DNA of 57,839 bases. Source: Methylomonas methanica. Lineage in GTDB: Bacteria > Pseudomonadota > Gammaproteobacteria > Methylococcales > Methylomonadaceae. The position numbers and the translations under genes are program-made. Where the stretch lies: contig NZ_LUUG01000055.1 of assembly GCF_001644035.1 (NCBI RefSeq), positions 1 to 57,839 on the forward strand, given 5' to 3'. Positions within the stretch are counted from its first letter, which is position 1; each line of letters opens with the position of its first letter. Shown in pieces: positions 50,264 through 57,839 of the stretch. A model generated the notes under the pieces. That model was not told the origin of the DNA. It saw nothing but the letters and a program-made list of their open reading frames with translations, and made no database searches.

Positions 50264-52726
50264 TTAAAGCTGCCTAGTATCTATAGCTCGTTTAACACTT
50301 ACAAAACTCGGTGTGCCGGTGTTTCGTAGTGTGGGCCAATCAAAGAATACAGGTGGCTTAGTAATCTGTGACCAGCACTCGTTTAGGTAGTCGCGAAATT
50401 TGACTGTCCGCTTATAGCGTTCTCGAATATCAAATGACTCCAATTTTGCAGAAATTTCTTTTCGATGATTTTCATCAAATATTGGTGTATCAAACAACAC
50501 TGCATCCAAATACGCAAAGCTGGGCGCCCATCTTTGAATGTGATATACGCCAATAGTGGTTACACGGAAGGCAAGCGGCATATCACCGACCAGACCCTGC
50601 AAGCCCTCATCGAAGGTAATACGCTCTGTGGTTTCAATAAGTTTTTTATTGGTCAAGCGTCTTAGAGCATGCTCTATCTGATCAGCAACAAAGCCGTAAG
50701 TCTGCATTTCAGCTAGCAAATCATCTGTGTGAACAAATCCTTCTGGGGACTTTTTAGGCCCATCTGTGAATAGAAAACCGATGATCATTGACGCAAGAAA
50801 ATGCTCCTTTTGATCAGGATAACGTACATCAAAAAGATTTAATGCTAGTGAAGAGCGAGCATCAAAATGTGAATATTCACCCAGTAGAGCTTGCTTTGTG
50901 AATTCGTGCAAAGGAATGAGATATTGCCCTTCACTCCGCATTATGTGGATAATTTTTTCTGAATCGACATTTGCACTGCCAATAAAACCTTTAATCAATT
51001 CCAGCGCTTCACGGATATTCCCGCCAGTGATGTTGCTTAGAATTTCAGATATTTCTTTGTTATTACGCAATGAGAATAACAATGCTTTTAAAAATAATGC
51101 AATGGCATCTAGTTTGATGGTTATCCCGTTGAGCCGATCTAATGGAAGCCGCCCTTCCGCTAAATCCAAGGAGAACTGTAGCCGCTTTTGGAGCACTAAA
51201 TCGACTCTAGGCGGTGAAATTGTCATGATTCGTTGAGGATAGGCAGATATCGATCCAGATGACTTTGATACGAAATATGTTTGTGGCCTCAGTGAAATAA
51301 GAACCAGCGCTTGCCAGTTAGCTGCAAATTCCTGAGCCGCCAAAAATGCTTCCTGCTGATCAGCCAGCTTTCTCTGATCCGCGTTATCAATTGAAATGAT
51401 AACTTGTTTTTTTCTCCCTTTTGCAAAGTGCATAATACTTTGTTGGAGATGCATCACTTTGTTACTTGTAAGCTCTTCGAGATGCTCGATTTGACGTTCA
51501 ATGAACTTGTCCGGGGCAGATTCTTTTAGGCGACCATAAATACCCTTCTCAAAGCGCTGTAGGTCACCATGATAGACTCCACGAACAAAGTGATCTTCAT
51601 ATATATCTATCCCATGATCCTCAAGGAGCTGCCGCTCTATCTCCTGTAAAAAGAAAGCATGCATGTCTTGACCCAAATTAGCCTGACTTCCAAGGTCAAT
51701 ATAGATAAATATCGCGTTCTCAACCTCTTCTGCGGCCTTCACATAAATCAGGTGCCGGATGAATGAGGTTTTCCCAACCCCTACGTCACCGATTATAACT
51801 ATTGGGCGTCTGCCAAGAGCTTCAGCGACTACCTCTGGAGCCAAACCATATTTGTCATCGGGCGTTGAACGCAGGTGTTGCAATGTCGGATTTTGTGGCA
51901 AGGGCTTAAACATAGATGCATACCGTGCCGACAGTATATTCTTACCAACCATCGCTTCTTTTGCTAGCGCTCCGCTTTCACAATAGCACTCCTCGTAAAA
52001 CCTCTTCCTCACAGCTAAAGTATTGGGGGCATCTTCGATTAGGAGGTCACTTAGTGTACGCAAACTTTGTTGTGATTCGCTTGGATAACGAAAGGAAGGG
52101 TATCCAGGAAGATAGCTGGAAAGCTTTACTGGTACTCCTGTTGGAAGGCCAGATGCGAGATCCGCCAACAACAATTTTCGATGCTCAGCATCAGGAGAAA
52201 TAGCTTGCCATAATCGATGAAAGTTTTTTTCTACCTGATCTAACCCATTAAATAATAGGCATTTCCCCTCCGAGGGTGGTATGCCGTCATTACGAACACC
52301 TAGAAAAACTATGATTTGACTAGAGTTACAAACTACCCCAACTTGAATTCCCCGGTCACTACAGTATTTCTGAGCTTGATCGAAAGCTGCCCGAAATTTG
52401 GGGCACAATTTGAATAATGAACTTAGTGACCGGACAATGCTTTTATTCGTTTCGCTAGGTATTTCGAACGATATACCAGCTCGTTTCGCTTCGATTATTA
52501 TTTGCGGCGGCTTTCCCAGTTCGTAATCGCTGTAGTCACCATTAAACCGGCGTTCAAGATGTGTTGAAGTGTAATCCCATCCCAAGCATTCATGTATAAG
52601 CCTATCAATGAACCGATGACGTGTGTCCGCTTCGTTAAGATCAAGACTGTCAGCTTTTACATCATTTATCAGCTTGGATATTGCGGAATAACCGACAGCA
52701 AGATCAGGCGCGGGAACAGACATCAA
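50264..52726 (-). CDS. PD-(D/E)XK nuclease-like and P-loop NTPase protein (820 aa)
   Basis: An N-terminal domain (residues about 20-130) resembles HsdR-type nuclease folds, with DYELGKPPQIIIEAKRAG giving an Asp...Glu-x-Lys pattern. A STAND/AAA-type NTPase follows from about 300: Walker A IGDVGVGKTSFIRHL near 318-332 and Walker B QVIISIDNADQ near 445-455. The C-terminal 300 residues are helical with a probable winged helix near 660-710 and no recognised repeats. A nuclease fused to a signal NTPase is a common plan of anti-phage proteins, but this one is shorter than Avs proteins and I cannot match it to a named system. It follows a toxin-antitoxin-DUF6941 operon in the same direction after 176 nt. 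Confidence 0.75.
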   Translation of the reverse strand: MMSVPAPDLAVGYSAISKLINDVKADSLDLNEADTRHRFIDRLIHECLGWDYTSTHLERRFNGDYSDYELGKPPQIIIEAKRAGISFEIPSETNKSIVRSLSSLFKLCPKFRAAFDQAQKYCSDRGIQVGVVCNSSQIIVFLGVRNDGIPPSEGKCLLFNGLDQVEKNFHRLWQAISPDAEHRKLLLADLASGLPTGVPVKLSSYLPGYPSFRYPSESQQSLRTLSDLLIEDAPNTLAVRKRFYEECYCESGALAKEAMVGKNILSARYASMFKPLPQNPTLQHLRSTPDDKYGLAPEVVAEALGRRPIVIIGDVGVGKTSFIRHLIYVKAAEEVENAIFIYIDLGSQANLGQDMHAFFLQEIERQLLEDHGIDIYEDHFVRGVYHGDLQRFEKGIYGRLKESAPDKFIERQIEHLEELTSNKVMHLQQSIMHFAKGRKKQVIISIDNADQRKLADQQEAFLAAQEFAANWQALVLISLRPQTYFVSKSSGSISAYPQRIMTISPPRVDLVLQKRLQFSLDLAEGRLPLDRLNGITIKLDAIALFLKALLFSLRNNKEISEILSNITGGNIREALELIKGFIGSANVDSEKIIHIMRSEGQYLIPLHEFTKQALLGEYSHFDARSSLALNLFDVRYPDQKEHFLASMIIGFLFTDGPKKSPEGFVHTDDLLAEMQTYGFVADQIEHALRRLTNKKLIETTERITFDEGLQGLVGDMPLAFRVTTIGVYHIQRWAPSFAYLDAVLFDTPIFDENHRKEISAKLESFDIRERYKRTVKFRDYLNECWSQITKPPVFFDWPTLRNTGTPSFVSVKRAIDTRQL

Positions 52727-52902
52727 AAAGCCTCCTTGTTAGTAAAGATAAAGCTAACGCTTATCAACTCAAAATTAACGATAGTCTAGGGTCAGGAGAT
52801 TAAAAGATAGCGGTTAGCGCCATCGGCTGGATCCAGTATCTTAGAGGCGATTCGGTTCGGTATCGAAAAAATATCATGCTTGGTACAAGATTGAGCAATT
52901 GC

Positions 52903-53349
52903 TTATTGCAAATTCATCATATCCGTAGATGTTTGCTCAATTTTCAAGCCATATCCTCGTAGTTCTCCGTCTTCCGTTTCGGCTAATACTCGAAGTGTGC
53001 AGGGAGCTTCAAGAGCAAATGGAGAGAAAACGATAACCGATTGAAGAGATAGGACGCGGTCTTTTATATCCATTTCGCTATCTGAAAGGACTTCCACTGC
53101 ACCAGATAACTGAGAATCATCCAAATTGCCTTCAAATAATACATCTTTGTCTTTCATAACTCGTAAGCTGAGTTTAGTGAAAGGCCTGGTTGCAGGCGTG
53201 AGGACGTTTATTGATAAGCAAAGCTTTGGTAATGTCAAAGGAAATGTCGGCAAAAATAGACGTCCGCTGTATACCCCAATATAGGAGAGCTTACCTCCCA
53301 ATTCATGGCGAATATCGTCGCAGAATATCGTCTGAATATGACGATCCAT
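52903..53349 (-). CDS. DUF6941-like protein (148 aa)
   Basis: A small soluble beta-rich protein beginning DRHIQTIFCDDIRHELGGKLSYIGVYSG (in two parts), a start typical of a conserved family of unknown function (DUF6941, from memory). It has no catalytic motif or membrane segment. Its ATG overlaps the stop of the antitoxin gene as TAATG, so the two are translated together. Such genes are often near regulators on accessory islands. Function unknown. Confidence 0.7.
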   Translation of the reverse strand: MDRHIQTIFCDDIRHELGGKLSYIGVYSGRLFLPTFPLTLPKLCLSINVLTPATRPFTKLSLRVMKDKDVLFEGNLDDSQLSGAVEVLSDSEMDIKDRVLSLQSVIVFSPFALEAPCTLRVLAETEDGELRGYGLKIEQTSTDMMNLQ

Positions 53350-53846
53350 TACTTCACCTTTGTTTTAACTAAGGCCTCTTGCCGATGGAGCGCTGCATCA
53401 AGTGTATTCATATCAACGCCTAATACAACACAGAGTTTACGACAGGTTTCAATGGCCAGATTTTCAGTGCCACGCTCAATACGAGCAATATGAGATTGGC
53501 TTGTTGATAGCTCAGTTGCGAGTTGCACCTGAGACCATCCTTTTTTAAGACGAAGCGTACGAACTGTTTCACCATCCTCGCCATGAAATTTATCAGCAAC
53601 CCAATGTCGAGCTTGTTGTAAGGCCTCACGACGCTTTTCGTCCTTGCTCCATTTATCAACAAGTTGATCGATTGTTTTGTGATGAGCCGGTGTCTCTATT
53701 TTCGGCAATCGATCCTCAATTCGAAATACAACGCATGGGGACTCTACCGAAGTCGCTTCAGTAGCTACTCCTGTGCCAACAACCAGTGTTTCAAAGGTTT
53801 TGGTAGGCGTTGAGGATGCGTATAGTGAGTTCATTGTTTGCGGCAT
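53349..53846 (-). CDS. XRE-family antitoxin (165 aa)
   Basis: An N-terminal polar region of about 90 residues is followed by a C-terminal HTH (TLRLKKGWSQVQLATELSTSQSHIARIERGTENL in parts near 106-140), typical of HigA-type antitoxins that also repress their own operon. The ATG at 53846 has AGAGA about 9 nt upstream and is preferred over an earlier in-frame start at 53879. It overlaps the 3' end of the upstream toxin gene by 56 bp. The order is toxin first, as in higBA. Confidence 0.8.
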   Translation of the reverse strand: MPQTMNSLYASSTPTKTFETLVVGTGVATEATSVESPCVVFRIEDRLPKIETPAHHKTIDQLVDKWSKDEKRREALQQARHWVADKFHGEDGETVRTLRLKKGWSQVQLATELSTSQSHIARIERGTENLAIETCRKLCVVLGVDMNTLDAALHRQEALVKTKVK

Positions 53847-54183
53847 AGTTAAATTCTCTTGGTACAACACCCAGCACATGGTAACGCTTTTTAGCTGGAA
53901 TAAATGCGTACACTATTCTGTACTTCACGTCATTATCTTCCAAATCCCAGATCTTTAGACGCCAAAGATTGTTTCCTTTGTTCCACTGTTCAATCCATTT
54001 GCTAACGTGGAAATCGGCCGTACCATATGAGCCAAAGTCATGTTGTGTCAGTCGATCTAAGAGATCATCATTTCCTTTAAGCTCTTCGAGAAGCACGGTG
54101 ACCCTTGCTGCTGCTTCAATGTCTTTAGACCAAATTTCCTCAAGATCATCTTCTGCGTCTTCATGAATAAACAATGTTGCCAC
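53791..54183 (-). CDS. RelE/HigB-like toxin (130 aa)
   Basis: A type II toxin candidate, expected to cleave mRNA on the ribosome or a related target. The C-terminal half has the RelE-fold pattern: NLWRLKIWDLEDNDVKYRIVYAF, then KKRYHVLGVVPREFNY. The N-terminal half is acidic and longer than in small RelE proteins. It is the first gene of the leftward operon with the XRE antitoxin, the DUF6941-like gene and perhaps the NTPase gene. Confidence 0.78.
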   Translation of the reverse strand: MATLFIHEDAEDDLEEIWSKDIEAAARVTVLLEELKGNDDLLDRLTQHDFGSYGTADFHVSKWIEQWNKGNNLWRLKIWDLEDNDVKYRIVYAFIPAKKRYHVLGVVPREFNYAANNELTIRILNAYQNL

Positions 54184-54333
54184 TATATCTACCTAGGTAT
54201 AATTTTGTCAAGTTCCCTAAAAACAGCGAAAGGGAGGTTAAACAGTCCAATGGTTGAATTCACTGGTTTTTCAAAGAAAATATGAAAATTCATCTTTGCT
54301 GTTTTTGAGGAAAGCTAACAACATAAACCTGCC

Positions 54334-54771
54334 TCATGTACTTTCCGATTCTGCTGGTGTAGCAAGATTATTTTTCCGTTGCCGCATCGATAGATAATCT
54401 TCCCGATACCCTTCGGCTAGAGGTTCCAAGTGTTTGATAAGTCCACTTAGATTAAAACGACGAATTGTGACGCGGTCAGTTTTTTCGGGTGGCAACCTTT
54501 CAATCAAGCCCTTGTCAGTCAATTCTGAAATTTTTCTTTCCACCGTCCTAGTGCTTACGCCTATTCTCTTGGCAATTACCGAAGGCCTTGGCCATGGGAG
54601 ATTATCTTTTTCCCACCAATGCATTGTTAGATTCAACAAAATCACCAAACTTAAGGAATCTATGCCAAGTTTCGACTGTGCGCGAATTAATACGTCAGGT
54701 ACTTGTTGAAAACCGGCTTCAATTGATTTTCCCCATTTGTTCGTAATCTCTGTTTCCACGCGACCACCCAT
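54334..54771 (-). CDS. winged-helix regulator (145 aa)
   Basis: A DNA-binding protein with a winged-helix domain across residues about 35-100: LSLVILLNLTMHWW, then RPSVIAKRIGVSTRTVERKISELTDKGLIERL (in parts). The C-terminal tail is polar and short. Similar proteins often accompany restriction or defence genes. It lies between the toxin gene and hsdR, all leftward. The 150-nt gap on its left holds no gene. Function inferred as a local transcription regulator. Confidence 0.7.
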   Translation of the reverse strand: MGGRVETEITNKWGKSIEAGFQQVPDVLIRAQSKLGIDSLSLVILLNLTMHWWEKDNLPWPRPSVIAKRIGVSTRTVERKISELTDKGLIERLPPEKTDRVTIRRFNLSGLIKHLEPLAEGYREDYLSMRQRKNNLATPAESEST

Positions 54772-54834
54772 ACGCTAAATTTTGCAGAATCGTAACATGG
54801 ATATTTAAATAAAACATATTCATATAAGGAAAGC

Positions 54835-54848
54835 CGACACATGTGTCG
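54835..54848. repeat. 14-bp perfect palindrome with T-tract
   Basis: CGACACATGTGTCG followed on the + strand by C and nine T. It has the look of a terminator for rightward transcription, yet both neighbouring genes run leftward. It could instead be an operator for the winged-helix gene starting 64 nt to the left. Confidence 0.5.
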
Positions 54849-55044
54849 CTTTTTTTTTGAGTAAATCACCCACAAAATGTAATCCTGCTAATTTGTAGGC
54901 TTTGGCAAATGCTAGTAAACAATGCACAACACCCAATGCTATAGTGCTGTTATGCTCATAACTAGTGGAAATTTATCAGCCATAGCTGATAGCAAGGGTG
55001 ATTATCAATGCTTACTAATAGCACCAAAGTATTCTTCTATTAGC

Positions 55045-57839
55045 TCATATCCACGCTTCACCTAACGCCTGAGCCTGCAATAAGACCAGCTCAATCGCTG
55101 CCTCCTGTTGGTCTGGCGGATACTTGTACTTACGAAGGATACGTTTCACCATCAAGCGTAACTTGGCTCTGACGCTTTCCCGTTGCGACCAATCCACCGT
55201 AATGTTCTGGCGTAGGTTCTCTGTAAGTTCATGGGCGATAAGCTTCAGGGTTTCATCGGTCAGTTCGCGGACGGCTGATTCATTATCGGCCAGGGCATCG
55301 TAAAAGCGGATTTCATCTTCACTCAACCCCAGAGACTCCCCTCGTCCGGCGGCTTCCCTAAACTTCTTCGCCATCTGAATCAGCTCTTCAATCACCTGGG
55401 CAGTTTCAATAGCCCGGTTCTGATAACGCTTGATCACGTTGACCAATAGCTCGGAGAACTTCTTCTCCTGTACTACGTTGCCGGCAAATCGGGATTTGAT
55501 TTCACCTTCCAATAGCCGTTCCAGCAGCTCTACAGCCAGATTGCGTTCCGGCAAGTTACGCACGTCAGCCAGGAAGTCATCATCCAGGATACCGATATTG
55601 GGCTTATCCAAGCCAACGGCTTCGAAGATGTCCACCACGTCTTCCGAGACCACGGCGGAATTGATGATTTGCCGGATCGCCAAGTCGCGTTCCTCGTCGC
55701 TGCGTTTTTTCCGGCTGATATCGGGCTTGGTGAGAATGACTTTCACCGCCTGGAAGAATGCCACCTCCTCCCGTACTGCCTTGGCGTCATCCAGCGTACA
55801 GCACAAGGTAAAGGCCTTGCTCATGGCTAGGGCAGTATCAGCAAACCGCTTCTTGCCGTCCTTCTGGCCCAACACATGATTGGCTGCGCCGGCCAGTCGT
55901 TTGTGGCCGGTGGTTAAAAAGTCACTGTAGTCATAGCCGTGCAGTATGCCCCGCAGAATATCGAGCTTTTCCTCCAGCACGGCATAGGCTTCGGCCGCAT
56001 CGACGGTGGGTCGGCCACGGCCCTGGCTGGCGGTGTAGTCCTTCAAAGCAGACTTTAATTCGTTGGCGATGCCGATATAATCCACCACCAGGCCGCCTTG
56101 CTTGTCCTTGAAAACCCGATTGACGCGGGCGATGGCTTGCATCAGGTTGTGGCCCTTCATCGGTTTATCGACATACAGCGTGTGCACGCACGGCGCGTCG
56201 AAACCGGTCAGCCACATATCCCGCACGATCACCAAACGCAACGGATCGGCCGGGTCTTTGAAGCGCTTTTCCAGACGCTTTTTCTGCTGTTTGCTGTAGA
56301 TATGCGGACGCAGCAAGGCTTTGTCACTGGCTGAACCGGTCATCACGATCTTGATGGCGCCTTGCTCTGGGTCGTCGCTGTGCCAGTCTGGGCGCAGCTT
56401 GATGATCTCGTTATACAGATGCACACAGATTTCCCGGCTCATCGCCACCACCATGGCCTTTCCGTCCTGGGCTTTGTTACGTTCCTCGAAGTGGGCCACC
56501 AAATCCGCTGCCACGCTGGCGATACGCGGCTCGGCGCCGACCACCTTTTCCAGCGCAGCCCAACGGCTTTTCAACTTGGCCTGCTGATCTTCTTCCTCAT
56601 CCTCGGCCAGTTCATCAACCTCATCATCGATCTGTGGCAATTGCTCAGGCTTCAGTGCCAACTTGGCCAGTCGCGATTCAAAGTAAATTGCTACCGTCGC
56701 GCCGTCTTCCTTGGCTTGCTGCATGTCATAGACGTGGATGTATTCGCCAAACACCGCCCGCGTATCGCGGTCTTCCAGCGATACCGGCGTGCCGGTAAAG
56801 GCGACAAAGGTGGCGTTGGGTAAGGCGTCGCGTAAATGCTGGGCATAGCCGACTTGATAGACAGCACTAGGTTCGGCGGCCATGGCCAGAGTCTCATCAT
56901 TGGCGCTGGACTTGAGGGATTTGACGGTCTTCAGCTTAGCCTCAAAGCCATACTGGGTGCGGTGTGCCTCGTCGGCAATCACCACAATATTGCTCCGGTC
57001 AGACAGCACCGGAAAACTGTCTTCATCGGCACCGGGCATGAATTTCTGGATGGTAGCGAAGACGATGCCCCCGGAGGGCCGGTTAGCCAGTTTTGCGCGC
57101 AAGTCCTGACGGGTTTCGGCTTGCACCGGCTGTTCACGTAATAAATCCTGTCCCAGTGAGAATACTCCGAACAATTGCCCGTCCAGGTCGTTGCGGTCGG
57201 TAATCACCACGATGGTGGGATTCTCCATCGCGGTTTCCTGCATCACGCGAGCGGCAAAACAGGTCATGGTGATACTTTTGCCACTACCTTGGGTGTGCCA
57301 GACCACGCCGCCTTTATGGCTGCCATCAGGTCGGGAAGCGGTCACCACTTGTTGAATCGCCGCGCGTACCGCATGGTATTGATGGTAACCGGCAACCTTT
57401 TTGACCAGGCCGCCGTCATCCTCGAACAGCACAAAAAAGCGCAAGTAATCGAGTAAGGTAGCCGGGCTTAATAAACCGTGTATCAGCGTTTCCAGTTCGT
57501 TGAATTGGCCTAACGGGTCCAGTGTGATGCCGTCGATGGTGCGCCACTGCATGAAGCGTTCGGCATCGCTGGATAACGAACCCAAGCGGGCTTCGCTGCC
57601 GTCAGAAATCACCAGCACTTCGTTGTACTGAAACACATCCGGGATTTGTTCCTTGTAGGTTTGAATCTGATCGAAAGCTTTCCAAATGTCGGCATTCTCA
57701 TCAGCCGGATTTTTCAGCTCCAGCAACGCCAACGGCAGGCCATTGATAAACAGGATGATGTCCGGCCGGCGTGAATGTTTCGGCCCCTTGATGGCAAATT
57801 GATTGATTGCCAACCATTCATTGGCTATTTCTGCCCATC
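55045..57839 (-). CDS. hsdR: type I restriction enzyme R subunit, 5' end cut by the window (about 930 aa seen)
   Basis: The motor and nuclease subunit of a type I restriction enzyme. The frame stays open to the right edge (upstream residues WAEIANEW are in frame), so the true start is outside; the TTG at 57813 is not the start. Nuclease motif: [19 protein letters not shown] near the visible N-terminus. Helicase: Walker [16 protein letters not shown] in [10 protein letters not shown], and motif III in FVAFTGTP. The C-terminal 350 residues are helical. The missing N-terminus is probably about 100 residues. No hsdM or hsdS is in the window; they would be to the right. GC content looks higher than in the neighbouring plasmid genes. 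Confidence 0.95.
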   Translation of the reverse strand, partial: WAEIANEWLAINQFAIKGPKHSRRPDIILFINGLPLALLELKNPADENADIWKAFDQIQTYKEQIPDVFQYNEVLVISDGSEARLGSLSSDAERFMQWRTIDGITLDPLGQFNELETLIHGLLSPATLLDYLRFFVLFEDDGGLVKKVAGYHQYHAVRAAIQQVVTASRPDGSHKGGVVWHTQGSGKSITMTCFAARVMQETAMENPTIVVITDRNDLDGQLFGVFSLGQDLLREQPVQAETRQDLRAKLANRPSGGIVFATIQKFMPGADEDSFPVLSDRSNIVVIADEAHRTQYGFEAKLKTVKSLKSSANDETLAMAAEPSAVYQVGYAQHLRDALPNATFVAFTGTPVSLEDRDTRAVFGEYIHVYDMQQAKEDGATVAIYFESRLAKLALKPEQLPQIDDEVDELAEDEEEDQQAKLKSRWAALEKVVGAEPRIASVAADLVAHFEERNKAQDGKAMVVAMSREICVHLYNEIIKLRPDWHSDDPEQGAIKIVMTGSASDKALLRPHIYSKQQKKRLEKRFKDPADPLRLVIVRDMWLTGFDAPCVHTLYVDKPMKGHNLMQAIARVNRVFKDKQGGLVVDYIGIANELKSALKDYTASQGRGRPTVDAAEAYAVLEEKLDILRGILHGYDYSDFLTTGHKRLAGAANHVLGQKDGKKRFADTALAMSKAFTLCCTLDDAKAVREEVAFFQAVKVILTKPDISRKKRSDEERDLAIRQIINSAVVSEDVVDIFEAVGLDKPNIGILDDDFLADVRNLPERNLAVELLERLLEGEIKSRFAGNVVQEKKFSELLVNVIKRYQNRAIETAQVIEELIQMAKKFREAAGRGESLGLSEDEIRFYDALADNESAVRELTDETLKLIAHELTENLRQNITVDWSQRESVRAKLRLMVKRILRKYKYPPDQQEAAIELVLLQAQALGEAWI

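Noticed and set aside
1-57839. CRISPR array, tRNA, rRNA or insertion sequence
   Set aside because: No regularly spaced direct repeats with unique spacers, no cloverleaf or rRNA sequence, and no transposase or flanking inverted repeats were recognised; the only array is the iterons.

Overview
The window is mostly the backbone of a conjugative plasmid whose gene order and protein sequences closely follow the IncP-1 (RP4/RK2) plan: a Tra1-like transfer region (about 1.4-21.5 kb), a central control and partition region (21.7-26.2 kb), a vegetative origin with its initiator (26.5-28.6 kb), a cargo insertion (28.9-36.8 kb) and a Trb/type IV secretion region (37.2-49.5 kb). Host identity is not shown directly. 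The moderate base composition (lower GC than RP4), a TonB receptor, a CspA-type protein and a type I restriction subunit suggest a gammaproteobacterium, perhaps an aquatic or methanotrophic one; this is a weak inference. The replicon is a plasmid or an integrated plasmid.

The backbone is held together by eleven copies of one palindrome, TTTTAGC(C/G)GCTAAAA or its 13-bp core, which is the KorB operator of RK2. They lie from 1.78 kb to 48.26 kb and none was seen to the right of that. A korA-incC-korB operon is present, with korA nested in the long form of incC. KorA-type operators overlap the -10 boxes of the korA and rep promoters, and a KorC-type operator lies in the klcA promoter. The oriT has a clear IncP-type nic region between traJ and traK. 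The replication initiator is not TrfA: it is an iteron-type RepA-like protein, and its last codons are iteron DNA.

Transfer genes run traC-D-E-F-G-I(H)-J | oriT | traK-L-M, then trbB-C-D-E-F-G-H-I-J-K-L-N-P and an OmpA-like gene. No trbM, trbO, intact trbA or ssb was recognised. The traC position is filled by a 3346-residue polyvalent protein (methylase, Sno-type helicase, ArdC antirestriction, primase/Toprim) with a strong internal ribosome binding site.

The cargo between rep and trb has two facing operons: a TonB-dependent receptor, a cytochrome P450 and a two-REC response regulator on the + strand, and an unknown protein, a periplasmic substrate-binding protein and a sensor histidine kinase on the - strand. 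It looks like a sense, import and oxidise system for an unknown small molecule, and it is the most distinctive cargo.

From about 49.6 kb the content changes: a cold-shock gene, a highly structured noncoding stretch, a 28-bp XerC/XerD (pdif-like) site at 50077-50104, and then a leftward defence-type block. That block holds a RelE-like toxin, an XRE antitoxin, a DUF6941-like protein, a PD-(D/E)XK plus P-loop NTPase, a winged-helix regulator, and an HsdR cut by the right edge. The leftmost 1.3 kb holds two unrecognised genes.
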